Notes: generated by a model not told the origin, from the sequence alone. Counted from the first letter of the stretch, positions 36,535 through 46,714 are shown. The stretch: 64,000 nt of DNA from Mucilaginibacter aquatilis (GCF_009755275.1 NZ_WQLA01000006.1:248001-312000), one strand, 5' to 3'. Translations and numbers: made by a program.

Positions 36535-37605
36535 TTAAACACCCTGCTTTTTTACCATCTTAATTTGATAAGTGTGCGGCCATTTTTTTCCGGTTACAAA
36601 CAGGCGTTTACCAGCTGCATCCCAGGCAATGCCGTTTAGCACTGCATCACTGTTATTGATGCCTGCGGTGGCTTGTTGTGTAAGCGAGCTTAAATCAATT
36701 CGTTTAACAACTGCACCCGTTTTAGGATCAATCACTACAATATCATCCTTTTGCCATACGTTAGCATATATCATTCCGTCAATGTATTCCATCTCATTTA
36801 AATCATCAATCGGTCCTTGATCATCGTAAACATCAATGGTACGCAGCGTACGGAAGTTTTCTTTATCCATTACAAAAATTTGGTTTGAGCCGGTGTTACA
36901 GTATAAATTCTTTCCGTCATTACACATGCCCCAGCCTTCCTGCCCCTGCACAAAGCTAAATTTTGATAGCAGTTTCAATGTAGATTTATCATAAACGTAA
37001 CCTGCACGTTCATGGTAAGTAAGCTGTACAACTTTGTTATCAATTACCGTAATACCTTCATTAAAGGCGTTACAATCCATCTCTATTTTTTGCAGCACTT
37101 TACCGTTAATATCGGTCTTACGTAAACTTGAACGTTCGCCCTGGTCGCAGGTACCGCCATCACTTTCGTAAAACACACCGTCATGGTATTCAAAACCTTC
37201 GGTAAATGAGGCTGTATCATGCGCAAAAGTTTTTTCAATTTGGTAAGTGTAAAGCTCCGGCGCTTTAGCTGCCAGCAAATTTATATTAGTACTTTGCTCC
37301 TGCATTTTACCATCAGCATAAATACGTGCCGTTAACAATTTTACCCCCAAACCAAGGCTGGTGGTTGCGAGGCTGTATGCTGTTGTATCTGTTTTGGCGG
37401 CTAACCTAACCGAGTCTATCAGGTACACAATGGAGTCAACCTTATAATCAGCCGGAAGGCCAACCTTTACGTCAACCTTCTCTCCTTGCTTGTAGTTTGC
37501 GCCGGCGTCGGGACTAATACTTATGTCAACCGATTTATTTTTTTCGCCACAACTGTAAATGGCAAGTATAATGGTGGCTATACCAAGTATGTATTTGTTT
37601 TTCAT
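36535..37605 (-). CDS. Glutaminyl-peptide cyclotransferase-like lipoprotein (glutamine cyclotransferase)
   Basis: 356 residues from the ATG at 37605 that opens a lipoprotein signal (ILAIYSC, Cys19). Longer in-frame extension would overlap the yraN gene and lacks signal character. The C-terminal part (about 110-356) is a five-bladed propeller of the bacterial/plant glutamine cyclotransferase family: FTEGFEYHDGVFYESDGG, LTYHERAGYVYD, GWGMCNDGKNLYCNTGSNQIFVMD, LNEMEYIDGMIYANVWQKDDI, VLNGIAWDAAGKRLFVTGKKWP. It turns N-terminal glutamine of exported peptides into pyroglutamate. The region before it is a small beta domain. Last gene of the dnaG cluster, 4 bases after yraN-type gene. Confidence 0.9.
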   Translation of the reverse strand: MKNKYILGIATIILAIYSCGEKNKSVDISISPDAGANYKQGEKVDVKVGLPADYKVDSIVYLIDSVRLAAKTDTTAYSLATTSLGLGVKLLTARIYADGKMQEQSTNINLLAAKAPELYTYQIEKTFAHDTASFTEGFEYHDGVFYESDGGTCDQGERSSLRKTDINGKVLQKIEMDCNAFNEGITVIDNKVVQLTYHERAGYVYDKSTLKLLSKFSFVQGQEGWGMCNDGKNLYCNTGSNQIFVMDKENFRTLRTIDVYDDQGPIDDLNEMEYIDGMIYANVWQKDDIVVIDPKTGAVVKRIDLSSLTQQATAGINNSDAVLNGIAWDAAGKRLFVTGKKWPHTYQIKMVKKQGV

Positions 37606-37609
37606 GTAA

Positions 37610-37978
37610 TTAATATGGCGATGGCCAAAAGGCATCTTCAATGTGCTTAAGTGTATACGTTTGTTGCGGCGTAAATAGTATAGCCACAATATCAAAACGT
37701 ACCTCACCTTGGTGATTCATTATATAAATGTACTCGTCGGCCGCGCTGGCCAGCAGCTTTTGCTTACGGTTGTCAACAAAGTCTTCGGGTTCGCCAAAGC
37801 TGTTTCCGCTACGGGCTTTAACTTCGGTAAATATAATCATCCGATCTTTATAGGCAATTAAATCAACCTCGGCTTTGCCAAAAGTCCAGTTCTCATCAAG
37901 AATTTCATAACCGGCAGCCTCAAGGTGTGCTTTGGCAAGCGCTTCGCCACGGCGGCCCAATTCATGATGTTTTGCCAT
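37610..37978 (-). CDS. YraN/UPF0102-family nuclease-like protein
   Basis: 122 residues of the UPF0102/YraN family, a small restriction-endonuclease-like fold. Visible features are HELGRRGEALAKAHLEAAGYEIL at the N-terminus and the PD-(D/E)xK-type core: EVDLIAYKDRMIIFTEVKAR, with Asp, Glu and Lys in order. YraN proteins are widely conserved and have been linked to DNA processing, but their role is not settled. It lies one base after the small membrane protein gene and 4 bases before the cyclotransferase gene. Confidence 0.92.
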   Translation of the reverse strand: MAKHHELGRRGEALAKAHLEAAGYEILDENWTFGKAEVDLIAYKDRMIIFTEVKARSGNSFGEPEDFVDNRKQKLLASAADEYIYIMNHQGEVRFDIVAILFTPQQTYTLKHIEDAFWPSPY

Positions 37979-37979
37979 A

Positions 37980-38243
37980 TTAAAAGGGGCTATTGGTTAC
38001 GGCCCAATAGATATATGCAAAAGCAGACGTAGAAATTAACAAATAGGCACAGCTACCATATAGCATACCCCATCCCAAATCTCTTATTACCTTTTCTTTA
38101 AAGCTATCCAAATAGAGCAAAAAACCAATTACTATTATGACGGATGAAAGCATTACCATTATAAATAACTGATCACTACTGTCAAAATATCCGAAAATCA
38201 CGAAATGCAGCACTAGCGTTGTTATCAGGCACAAGTACTTCAT
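37980..38243 (-). CDS. Small membrane protein
   Basis: 87 residues, almost entirely hydrophobic, with about three membrane segments (roughly 5-20, 25-46 and 60-82), no recognised family. The ATG follows the dnaG TAG stop directly with no spacing, and the stop is one base before the next ATG, so it is certainly co-transcribed and probably translationally coupled with dnaG. Function unknown. Confidence 0.75.
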   Translation of the reverse strand: MKYLCLITTLVLHFVIFGYFDSSDQLFIMVMLSSVIIVIGFLLYLDSFKEKVIRDLGWGMLYGSCAYLLISTSAFAYIYWAVTNSPF

Positions 38244-40199
38244 CTACTTAATAATTACCGATCCCAGATAATCAGAAATATGCTTCTCAATTTTCTTCAT
38301 TTGCATATACTGCCCCATAATAGCATCCTGGTCAACAGGGTCTTGGGCATTTTGCAGGTCTGACCGTAGTTTTTCAAGTATCTTACTAACTTTCTGCTTT
38401 TTAAGATGAAAGATGGCACCTAATATGGTGGCCTTCATATTCAGTTCTTCGCCATGCACAAATATGCGGTGCATGTTATACCAATTTTCGCTCAGCGTAT
38501 ACTTGGTTGATAACATATCAACTGCCAGATCAACAATCTGCTTATCGTTATAATGAATGAAAAACTTTTCTTCGGGCAATACCCCGTTTTCGAGCTGCTG
38601 CTTGTATAAGGCTACAAAGTTTTTGCAAACGGCATTATCAAACTCAACATCGCTAAGCTCGGCAATAATGAAAGGGCCTATATAGGTATTGGCAATGTTA
38701 TCCCAATTAATAATTTGGTTACCATAAACCAGCAAAAGCCTGATTATTTCCCTTTCCTGATTTATTCCGGTTTCTACCGGTTTTGATACGGTTGGTTCAT
38801 CATAAAAGCCCGGTTCATCGGGCGGTGGCATTTCACCATACGGGTTACCCTCTGGTGGTGCAGATGGCTGCTGTTTTTGCTGGTCTTTTTTTGCCTTGCC
38901 CAGCTTCATCTTATTCAGCTCCGACAATAAAATGCGCTCATCAATTTGCAATTGCTGACTGCACTCGCGTATAAATACCGATGCTTTGATTGAATCGGGT
39001 ATTTTGGCAATGCTTTCCACAATTTCGCGAATTACATTTGCACGCTGTATCGGATCGGTACCAGCTTCTTTGAGCAAGATGCTGGTTTTGTAAAGAATAA
39101 AGTCTTTTTTATTTTGCTCGATGTGTGTTTTGAAGGCATTGCTGCCCACTTTACGCACGTAAGAGTCGGGATCGTGCCCATCAGGAAAAGACACAACTTT
39201 TACGTTCAGTCCTTCCTCCAGTATAAGGTCAAGTCCGCGTAGTGATGCCTTTATACCAGCAGCATCGCCGTCATATAATATGGTGATATTTTTGGTGAAC
39301 CGCGATATTAAACGAATTTGCTCAACCGTAAGCGAAGTACCTGATGATGCTACCACATTCTCAATACCAGCCTGATGGACTGATAAAACATCGGCGTAAC
39401 CTTCTACCAGGTAACAATTATCATCATCACGTATGGCCTTTTTGGCAAAGTACAACCCGTACAGTACGTTTGACTTATGGTATATTTCTGACTCGGGCGA
39501 GTTAACGTATTTCGGTACGTTCTTATCGGTTTTAAGCGTACGACCGCCAAAAGCAATTACCCGGCCTGTAAAGCCATGTATAGGAAACATAACCCGGCCG
39601 CGGTAACGGTCATAAAGCTGCCCGTTATCGCGCTTTACCGAAAGGCCGCTTTCAACTAAAAACTCCGGCTGGTAAGCATTTTTGATGGCCTGGCTGGTAA
39701 ATGCCTCCCATTGGTCGGGCGAGTAACCCAACTCAAATTTTTTAATAATATCGTTAGTAAACCCTCGTTCCCTGAAATAGCTTAAGCCGATGCTTTTGCC
39801 TTCAGGTGTGTCCCACATGGCTTCCTGAAAAAACTTAGCTGCATAGGCGCTTACAACCATCAGGCTTTCACGGCGGTTATCAGCTTCTATGTTCTCGGGC
39901 TTATCCTGCAGTTCTTCAACTTCAATTCCGTACTTTTTAGCCAGCCATTTTAAGGCTTCGGGGTACGAAAACTTTTCAAGCTCCATTAAAAAAGTAACCG
40001 CCGAACCACCCTTTCCGGTAGAAAAATCTTTAAAAATGCCTTTAGCCGGAGAAACGGTAAATGATGGCGTTTTTTCGTTGGCAAACGGTGAAAGGCCTAC
40101 ATAGTTGGCACCACGTTTTTTTAACTGCACAAACTCACCAACAACCTCAACAATGTCGATGGCTTCCATTATACGGTCAATGGTGGCTTTGGTGATCAT
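38244..40199 (-). CDS. dnaG: DNA primase DnaG with degenerate zinc-binding domain
   Basis: Makes RNA primers for replication. 651 residues: N-terminal zinc-ribbon-like domain (1-100), the RNA-polymerase core with TOPRIM motifs (YLVEGYADVLSVHQAG, TILYDGDAAGIKASLRG, FPDGHDPDSYV), a Pro/Gln-rich linker (about 430-470) and a C-terminal helicase-binding domain. In most bacteria the first domain binds zinc through CPFH and CFGC; here the corresponding positions are Ser37, Ala40, Asp58 and Thr61 (LSPFANEKTPSF, IFKDFSTGKGG), so zinc is probably not bound. As I recall, other Bacteroidota primases show similar changes. First gene of a four-gene cluster. Confidence 0.95.
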   Translation of the reverse strand: MITKATIDRIMEAIDIVEVVGEFVQLKKRGANYVGLSPFANEKTPSFTVSPAKGIFKDFSTGKGGSAVTFLMELEKFSYPEALKWLAKKYGIEVEELQDKPENIEADNRRESLMVVSAYAAKFFQEAMWDTPEGKSIGLSYFRERGFTNDIIKKFELGYSPDQWEAFTSQAIKNAYQPEFLVESGLSVKRDNGQLYDRYRGRVMFPIHGFTGRVIAFGGRTLKTDKNVPKYVNSPESEIYHKSNVLYGLYFAKKAIRDDDNCYLVEGYADVLSVHQAGIENVVASSGTSLTVEQIRLISRFTKNITILYDGDAAGIKASLRGLDLILEEGLNVKVVSFPDGHDPDSYVRKVGSNAFKTHIEQNKKDFILYKTSILLKEAGTDPIQRANVIREIVESIAKIPDSIKASVFIRECSQQLQIDERILLSELNKMKLGKAKKDQQKQQPSAPPEGNPYGEMPPPDEPGFYDEPTVSKPVETGINQEREIIRLLLVYGNQIINWDNIANTYIGPFIIAELSDVEFDNAVCKNFVALYKQQLENGVLPEEKFFIHYNDKQIVDLAVDMLSTKYTLSENWYNMHRIFVHGEELNMKATILGAIFHLKKQKVSKILEKLRSDLQNAQDPVDQDAIMGQYMQMKKIEKHISDYLGSVIIK

Positions 40200-40231
40200 G
40201 CGTTAATCTTCCAGTCTTAAAAACAAGGTAA

Positions 40232-40239
40232 CAAAAGTA
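40232..40239 (-). promoter_or_regulatory. Candidate -7 element of the dnaG cluster
   Basis: TACTTTTG on the minus strand matches TAnnTTTG, 32 bases before the dnaG ATG. No clear -33 element. Confidence 0.4.
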
Positions 40240-40348
40240 TACAATTATGTGCGGAGATACTTACTTAAACCGCTTTAAAATTTATACGCGGTTGTGTAGC
40301 ATAACGTGTTTTTTAAGCGTATTACTTACAAACTTAAATTAACCAGTT

Positions 40349-40828
40349 ATGAGAAAACTCGCATTAGTAGTTTTTGCGGTACTATCAGTAATTATTGGCT
40401 CTTGCAGAAAAGATAGCAAACCAATTGAAAAACAAGATTTTTACTTCACCGCCAATAAGAACAACGAAAGTTGGGTTGCTCAGTTTGTAGCTTTCGGAGA
40501 AAATGGTGCTAAAAATTACGTTCTGGTAGGTAACAAATTAGAGGAACATTTTAGGATCAATATAACAACCAATAGTTTGAACCAGTATGTTGTAATTGCT
40601 CCTAAAACCGAATTTATTATTACTGTTGGACAGGATGCCGTTGTGGCAAGGTATATACTTGACGAGGATGCCACCAATAAGGTGAATGTAACCAGCTATG
40701 ATACAACAAAGGTAATTATGAAAGGTAATTTTAATATTTACCTAAAAAAAGTAACCGGTGATAATAATTACCCTGCAACCATTAATTTTTCGAGCGGTAA
40801 CTTTAAGCTAACTAAGGCTTATGATTAA
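40349..40828 (+). CDS. Hypothetical lipoprotein
   Basis: 159 residues with a lipoprotein signal ending IIGSC (Cys19), then RKDSKP. The mature part is beta-rich (FYFTANKNNESWVAQFVAFG near the start, GNFNIYLKK and INFSSGNFKLTK near the end), similar to small Bacteroidota lipoproteins of the DUF6252 kind; the match is by impression only. Probably held at the outer membrane. It stands alone, diverging from dnaG and 98 bases before asnS. Function unknown. Confidence 0.7.
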   Translation: MRKLALVVFAVLSVIIGSCRKDSKPIEKQDFYFTANKNNESWVAQFVAFGENGAKNYVLVGNKLEEHFRINITTNSLNQYVVIAPKTEFIITVGQDAVVARYILDEDATNKVNVTSYDTTKVIMKGNFNIYLKKVTGDNNYPATINFSSGNFKLTKAYD

Positions 40829-40926
40829 TATTTGTTAAGCTTTAATAACTGCTTTACACAACTTGCCCGCTGCCTCTTGTTTGTTGTATCTAAATTGTAT
40901 TTTTACCGCTCAATTTTAAAAGATAT

Positions 40927-42363
40927 ATGAGTCAGCGAATTAAAATTAAAGCACTGCTGCAAACTACACCGGCAGAACAAGAGGTGAATGTTAAAGGATG
41001 GGTACGCACCTTTCGTAATAATCAGTTTATTGCTTTAAATGATGGCTCAACCAATAGCAACATTCAAATTGTTGTTGATTTCCAAAATACCGATGAAGCC
41101 CTTTTAAAGCGCATTACTACCGGTGCTGCCCTTAGCGTTACCGGTATTTTGGTAGCAAGCCTGGGCAAAGGCCAGGCAGTTGATGTTAAAGCCACCAACA
41201 TTGAAATATTAGGAGACAGCGACCCGGAAAAATACCCCTTACAGCCCAAAAAACACAGTTTGGAGTTTTTGCGGGAGATTGCCCACCTGCGCTTCCGCAC
41301 CAACACTTTTGGTGCCATCTTCAGGGTGCGTAACAGCCTGGCATTTGCAGTACACCGTTTTTTCCAGGAGCAAGGCTTTGTATACCTGCATACCCCGGTA
41401 ATTACAGCATCAGACGCTGAAGGCGCCGGCGAAGCATTCAAAGTAACCAACCTTGATTTGGATAACCTGCCCCGTACCGAAAACGGCGAAATTGATTATA
41501 AACAAGACTTTTTTGGTCGTGCTACCAATTTAACCGTATCTGGCCAGTTAGAAGGTGAGTTGGGTGCTATGGCCCTGAGCGATATTTACACATTCGGCCC
41601 TACGTTCCGTGCCGAAAACTCGAACACTACCCGCCACCTGGCCGAGTTTTGGATGATTGAGCCAGAGATGGCATTTTACGACCTGGCCGATAATATGGAT
41701 TTGGCTGAAGGTTTATTAAAATATGTGATTAACTACGCGCTTGAGCATAACCGCGAAGATATAGAGTTTTTAACCCAGCGTTTACTTGATGAGGAAAAAA
41801 GCAAACCTCAGCAAGAACGTTCGGAAATGAGTCTTTTAGAAAAACTTCAGTTTTGTTTAAATAACAATTTTGAACGTTTAACCTACACCCAGGCTATTGA
41901 AATTCTGAAAGATTCAACACCTAACAAAAAGAAAAAATTCCAATATTTAATTGAAGGTTGGGGTGCCGATTTACAATCAGAACATGAGCGTTATTTGGTT
42001 GAGAAACACTTTAAAAAACCTGTAATCTTAACTGATTACCCTAAAGAGATTAAATCTTTCTACATGCGCCAAAATGACGACGGTAAAACTGTTGCTGCTA
42101 TGGACATCCTATTCCCTGGCATTGGTGAAATTGTAGGCGGTTCGCAGCGCGAAGAACGTTTGGAAAAACTGGAGCAACGCATGGACGAGATTGGCATTCC
42201 GAAAGATGAGCTTTGGTGGTACCTGGATACCCGCCGCTTTGGTGGTTGCCCGCATGCTGGCTTTGGTTTAGGTTTTGAGCGCCTGGTGTTGTTTGTAACC
42301 GGTATGGGTAATATTCGTGATGTTATTCCTTTCCCGCGTTTCCCTAAAAATGCAGAGTTTTAA
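40927..42363 (+). CDS. asnS: Asparaginyl-tRNA synthetase
   Basis: Charges tRNA-Asn. 478 residues: an N-terminal OB-fold anticodon-binding domain ([22 protein letters not shown]) followed by the class II catalytic core. Motif 2 is [24 protein letters not shown], motif 3 is [16 protein letters not shown]. The insertion CPHAGFGLG and [10 protein letters not shown] end are typical of AsnS rather than AspS. Length agrees with bacterial AsnS. A near-match promoter (TTG, 18 bases, TATTTTTA at 40898-40905) lies upstream. Monocistronic with a terminator. Confidence 0.97.
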   Translation: MSQRIKIKALLQTTPAEQEVNVKGWVRTFRNNQFIALNDGSTNSNIQIVVDFQNTDEALLKRITTGAALSVTGILVASLGKGQAVDVKATNIEILGDSDPEKYPLQPKKHSLEFLREIAHLRFRTNTFGAIFRVRNSLAFAVHRFFQEQGFVYLHTPVITASDAEGAGEAFKVTNLDLDNLPRTENGEIDYKQDFFGRATNLTVSGQLEGELGAMALSDIYTFGPTFRAENSNTTRHLAEFWMIEPEMAFYDLADNMDLAEGLLKYVINYALEHNREDIEFLTQRLLDEEKSKPQQERSEMSLLEKLQFCLNNNFERLTYTQAIEILKDSTPNKKKKFQYLIEGWGADLQSEHERYLVEKHFKKPVILTDYPKEIKSFYMRQNDDGKTVAAMDILFPGIGEIVGGSQREERLEKLEQRMDEIGIPKDELWWYLDTRRFGGCPHAGFGLGFERLVLFVTGMGNIRDVIPFPRFPKNAEF

Positions 42364-42387
42364 ACTTTAATACCATTTAAAAAAAAT

Positions 42388-42415
42388 GCCGTAAGCTAAT
42401 CATTTAACTTACGGC
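42388..42415 (+). terminator. Terminator of asnS
   Basis: 8-bp stem GCCGTAAG/CTTACGGC with a 12-base loop, followed by GTTTTTGTTT, 25 bases past the asnS stop. Confidence 0.85.
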
Positions 42416-42557
42416 GTTTTTGTTTATACACCCTTGCAAACCCTGACCTAAAAATGACCTAACAAAAATCAATAGTAGGTGTTCAATTAATACGTGTTAC
42501 AACATTCACTTGTGATAAATACATGCTGATGTAATTGTTAAATTAAACGTTATTAAA

Positions 42558-43310
42558 ATGAAAAGCTTGGAAAGTAAAGTAGCTCTGGTAACAGGAGCAG
42601 GTTCGGGAATTGGGAAAGCTGTTGCTATTGCTTATGCACGCGAAGGGGCAGCGGTAATGGTATCTGATATTAACGAAGAGGCCGGCAAACAAACAGTTGA
42701 ATTAATTGAGAAAAGTGGCGGCAAGGCATCTTTCTTCAAAGCCGATACGTCGACCCCCGAGGGCAACGAAGCGTTGGTAAACACTACGCTTGAAACGTTT
42801 GGAAAACTTGATATTGCCTGTAATAATGCCGGTATTGGCGGTGAAGCTGCTGAAACAGGCAATTACTCACTCGAAGCCTGGAAAAAGGTATTAGATATTA
42901 ACCTTAACGGCGTTTTTTATGGCTGTAAATACCAGCTAACCGCAATGGAACAAAACGGCGGTGGTGCAATCATTAATATGGCATCAATACACGGCACAGT
43001 AGCTGCACCTATGTCAAGCGCTTATACCACTACCAAACACGCAGTGGTTGGTTTAACAAAAAACATTGGTGCTGAATATGCCCAAAAGAACATTCGCTGT
43101 AATGCCGTTGGGCCGGGTTATATTGATACCCCTTTACTTGAAAAAAATCTGAAGCCTGAACAACTGGAAGCACTTAAACAAAAACATCCTATAGGCCGTT
43201 TAGGTAAAGCAGAGGAAGTTGCTGAACTGGTTGTTTTTTTAAGTTCAGATAAAGCCTCCTTTATTACCGGGGCATACTACCTTATTGATGGTGGTTACAC
43301 TGCCGTATAG
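42558..43310 (+). CDS. Short-chain dehydrogenase/reductase (SDR)
   Basis: 250-residue classical SDR. Cofactor motif TGAGSGIGKAVA, then DINEEAG (Asp after strand 2 suggests NAD), structural NNAG, catalytic Ser in MASIHG, YxxxK (SSAYTTTKHAVVG) and the C-terminal end FITGAYYLIDGGYTAV. These enzymes oxidise or reduce alcohols, sugars or 3-oxoacyl groups; the substrate is not evident. It stands alone, with its own terminator. Confidence 0.92.
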   Translation: MKSLESKVALVTGAGSGIGKAVAIAYAREGAAVMVSDINEEAGKQTVELIEKSGGKASFFKADTSTPEGNEALVNTTLETFGKLDIACNNAGIGGEAAETGNYSLEAWKKVLDINLNGVFYGCKYQLTAMEQNGGGAIINMASIHGTVAAPMSSAYTTTKHAVVGLTKNIGAEYAQKNIRCNAVGPGYIDTPLLEKNLKPEQLEALKQKHPIGRLGKAEEVAELVVFLSSDKASFITGAYYLIDGGYTAV

Positions 43311-43342
43311 TTTACTACTACTTCTTTTTACATATTAGCGTG

Positions 43343-43364
43343 AGGCCGGTTATTTAACCGGCCT
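43343..43364 (+). terminator. Terminator of the SDR gene
   Basis: Perfect 9-bp GC-rich stem AGGCCGGTT/AACCGGCCT with ATTT loop and a TTTTT tail, 32 bases after the stop. Confidence 0.92.
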
Positions 43365-43443
43365 TTTTTATGATTGTAATTGACTTGCCAACTTTAAACA
43401 CAATTGCGTAAATTACACCATTAACTCTCACAAAGCGTTTTTC

Positions 43444-46400
43444 ATGAAAAAACTACTACTTCTGCTCTCTGCTTTTGTGTTTGCGCAAAAACCAACCTTT
43501 GCTCAACAACAGGAGCATTTATTATGGATGCAACAACCGTCCATATCTCCCGATGGTAAGTGGATAGCCTTTGAATACAAGGGCAATTTGTTTAAAGTTC
43601 CATCTACAGGCGGCACAGCCGTTCCCTTAACTATCAACAGTTCATACAACGGCTACCCTGTTTGGAGCCACGATGGGCAGTCTATTGCTTTTGCATCTGA
43701 CCGTTATGGCAATTTTGATGTTTACATTATGGCAGCCAGCGGCGGTTCGGCCACAAGGTTAACCTTTGCATCAGACCGTGATATTCCTTACGAGTTTTCA
43801 ACAGACAACCAAAAAGTATACTTTGGTACCGACCGTAATGACCTGGCATCATCAGTGCGTTTCCCCAGCAACGCGCTGTTTATGAAATTGTATAGCGTAC
43901 CTGCAAAAGGCGGTCGCAGTATTATGGTAAACGCCGCAGGTATGGATAACATGCACCTGAATAAAGCCGGCGATAAAATGATATTTCAAGATCGCAAGGG
44001 TTATGAAGATCCTTGGCGCAAGCACCATACATCAGCCGTTACACGCGATATTTGGGTTTATGATAATGCAACCAAAGCTTATACCAAAGTATCGCCATTT
44101 GTGGGCGAAGACCGCGAACCTGTTTGGGGCAGCGGCGACTCCTTTTATTACCTGAGCGAACGTAACGGTAATCAAAATTTATTTAAGGCAAGTTTGGCAG
44201 CAGCAAATGCTCCATCACAGTTAACTAATTTTACTAAAGATCCGGTGCGCAACTTGTCGCGTGCTGAAGACGGTACTCTTGCCTTTACACAATGTGGTGA
44301 GTTGTATACTTTAAAAGATGGCGGTCAGCCTCAAAAAGTGAACATCAGCCTGAGTGCCGATTTTAATGGCACCCAGGTGCAAAACATGCCAGTACGAGGC
44401 GACGCTACCGAAATTGCGGTATCACCAAACGGCAAAGAAGTTGCCCTGGTATACCGTGGCGAAATATTTGTAACATCGGTAGATGGTAACATTACCAAAC
44501 GTGTTACCAATACGCCTTACCAGGAGCGTATGGTGAAGTTTAGCCCTGATGGGCGTTCATTGCTTTATTCGGTTGAAAATTCAGGTTCATGGGATATTTA
44601 TAAAACCACTTTGGCAAGTGCTACAGAGCCTTATTTCTTTGCATCAACCACACTCAAAACCGAGCCTGTGATTAATACTGATAAAGAAGAATTTCAACCT
44701 GTATACTCACCCGACGGCAAGAAGATTGCCTATCTGGAAGAAAGAAATATAGTGAAGGTGTATGATGTAGCCACCAAAAAAACTGTTACTGTATTGCCTC
44801 AAGGAATTAATTTCTCTTACTCAGATGGAGACCAGTTCTTTTCATGGTCGCCTGATAGCAAGTATTTGTTAATACAATCAGAAGAAGGAGCTTTTGGCCG
44901 CAGTGAAATTGCCTTTGTTAAGGCCGATGGTACTGGCAAGCGCCTTAACTTAACCGAAAGTGGCTTTGATGATGGAAGACCGCGCTGGGGTATGAACGGC
45001 AAAATGATGTATTGGCAAAGCGACAGGCTGGGTATGAAAAACTTATCTCGTGGCTCTCAAACGGATGTTTACGCCATGTTTTTTGATCAAACCGCATGGG
45101 ATAGATTCCGTTTGAGCAAGGAAGACCTGGATATTCGTAAGCAGGAAGAAAAACGCGACTCGACCAATAAAGCTTCCGATAAAACAACCAAATCTACCCC
45201 TAAAAATGCCAAAACTCCAGCAGGAGTTGCTCCATATGCTTACGAGCCAAACTTTAAAAACCTGGAAGACCGTACAGTACGCTTAACCGTTGGATCAGCC
45301 GATATTGCAGACGACATTATGTCAAAAGACGGTGAGAAACTATTTTATCTTGCTCGTTACGATAAGGGTTATGATTTATGGGTAACCTCTCCGCGCACTA
45401 AAGAGACTAAAGTATTGGCGGCTTTAAATTCAGGCGGAGGCTCGCTGGAATTAACTCCTGATGGTAAGAGTTTGTTTGTAATGGCCGGTGGCAACGTTAT
45501 GAAAGTAAATGTTGATGATGGTAAGGTTACGCCTGTAAAAATAAACAGCAACATGGATTTGGATGCTGCTGCCGAGCGTGCCTACATTTTTGACCATTCA
45601 TGGAAACAGGTAACTAAAAAGTTCTTCGATCCTAAATTACAGGGCGTTGATTGGAATTATTACCATAATACTTACGGTAAGTTCCTGCCACATATTAACA
45701 ACAACTATGACTTCCAGGTATTGCTGAGCGAGTTTCTGGGTGAGCTGAACGGTTCGCATACCGGAGGCAGATACTCACCTCAATTTCCTAATGCTGATGT
45801 TACTGCTGCCCTGGGCTTGCTGTACGACCAAACTAAAGGCGGCGATGGCTTATTAGTAGCCGATATAATTACCGGCGGCCCGTTTGATGTAGCACGTACC
45901 AAGATGAGAAAAGGCTACATAATTGATAAAATTGACGGCGAGGCTATTACTGCTGCTGATGATTGGAGTAAATTATTAAACCGTAAGGTAGATAAATACA
46001 CCCTTATAAGTTTCCACGACCCTAAAACCAATGTGCGCTATGAGGAGAATGTAAAACCTGTAGCACCGGGCTATGAGCGAAGCGTGTTGCTTTATAACCG
46101 CTGGACGCGAATGATGGAGCACTTAGTTGATAGCCTTTCAAAAGGCCAGGTTGGCTATGTACACGTACAAGGCATGAACGACCCAAGCTACCGCGTTACG
46201 TTTGATAAAGTGCTGGGTAAAAACTTCAGTAAAAAAGCGCTGATTGTTGATACCCGTTTTAACGGCGGTGGCTGGCTGCACGATGAGTTGGTAACTTTCC
46301 TGGGCGGCAAAAAATACATGGAGTTGCGTCCGCAAGGGCACCCAACTGAGGGCGGAGAATCATTAAGCAAATGGAACAAGCCTAGCTGCGTGGTAATGAG

Positions 46401-46704
46401 CGAAGGCAACTATTCCGATGCGTTTATCTTTCCGTGGGCCTATAAAACACTTAAACTTGGCAAACTGATAGGTATGCCGGTAGCAGGTACAGGCACTGCC
46501 GTTTGGTGGGAACGCCAGATTGACGGCACACTGGTGTTTGGTATACCAATGGTATCGACTTGGGGCATTGGCGATAACCACCCTACCGAAAACGCGCAGG
46601 TAGAACCTGACATCAAAGTGCTGAACGAATACAGCAAATTCCTTAATGGGCAAGACCAGCAGATGGAAACCGCTGTTAAGGAAATGTTGAGTATAGTAAA
46701 GTAG
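43444..46704 (+). CDS. Tricorn-protease-like S41 peptidase, exported
   Basis: 1086 residues with a signal peptide (about 1-20). The N-terminal two thirds are WD40/PD40 beta-propeller repeats (SISPDGKWIAFEYKGNLF, VWSHDGQSIAFASDRYGNFD, AVSPNGKEVALVYRGEIF, YSPDGKKIAYLEER, LTPDGKSLFVMAGGN). From about 700 come a tricorn core helical domain, a PDZ-like region (AALGLLYDQTKGGDGLLVADII...MRKGYIIDKIDGEAI) and the S41 serine protease domain: VDTRFNGGGWLHDELV and VVMSEGNYSDAFIFPWAYK, the latter with the expected nucleophile Ser. It would degrade peptides in the periplasm. Monocistronic, with an unusually long palindromic terminator. Confidence 0.92.
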   Translation: MKKLLLLLSAFVFAQKPTFAQQQEHLLWMQQPSISPDGKWIAFEYKGNLFKVPSTGGTAVPLTINSSYNGYPVWSHDGQSIAFASDRYGNFDVYIMAASGGSATRLTFASDRDIPYEFSTDNQKVYFGTDRNDLASSVRFPSNALFMKLYSVPAKGGRSIMVNAAGMDNMHLNKAGDKMIFQDRKGYEDPWRKHHTSAVTRDIWVYDNATKAYTKVSPFVGEDREPVWGSGDSFYYLSERNGNQNLFKASLAAANAPSQLTNFTKDPVRNLSRAEDGTLAFTQCGELYTLKDGGQPQKVNISLSADFNGTQVQNMPVRGDATEIAVSPNGKEVALVYRGEIFVTSVDGNITKRVTNTPYQERMVKFSPDGRSLLYSVENSGSWDIYKTTLASATEPYFFASTTLKTEPVINTDKEEFQPVYSPDGKKIAYLEERNIVKVYDVATKKTVTVLPQGINFSYSDGDQFFSWSPDSKYLLIQSEEGAFGRSEIAFVKADGTGKRLNLTESGFDDGRPRWGMNGKMMYWQSDRLGMKNLSRGSQTDVYAMFFDQTAWDRFRLSKEDLDIRKQEEKRDSTNKASDKTTKSTPKNAKTPAGVAPYAYEPNFKNLEDRTVRLTVGSADIADDIMSKDGEKLFYLARYDKGYDLWVTSPRTKETKVLAALNSGGGSLELTPDGKSLFVMAGGNVMKVNVDDGKVTPVKINSNMDLDAAAERAYIFDHSWKQVTKKFFDPKLQGVDWNYYHNTYGKFLPHINNNYDFQVLLSEFLGELNGSHTGGRYSPQFPNADVTAALGLLYDQTKGGDGLLVADIITGGPFDVARTKMRKGYIIDKIDGEAITAADDWSKLLNRKVDKYTLISFHDPKTNVRYEENVKPVAPGYERSVLLYNRWTRMMEHLVDSLSKGQVGYVHVQGMNDPSYRVTFDKVLGKNFSKKALIVDTRFNGGGWLHDELVTFLGGKKYMELRPQGHPTEGGESLSKWNKPSCVVMSEGNYSDAFIFPWAYKTLKLGKLIGMPVAGTGTAVWWERQIDGTLVFGIPMVSTWGIGDNHPTENAQVEPDIKVLNEYSKFLNGQDQQMETAVKEMLSIVK

Positions 46705-46714
46705 TAGCACTCGC

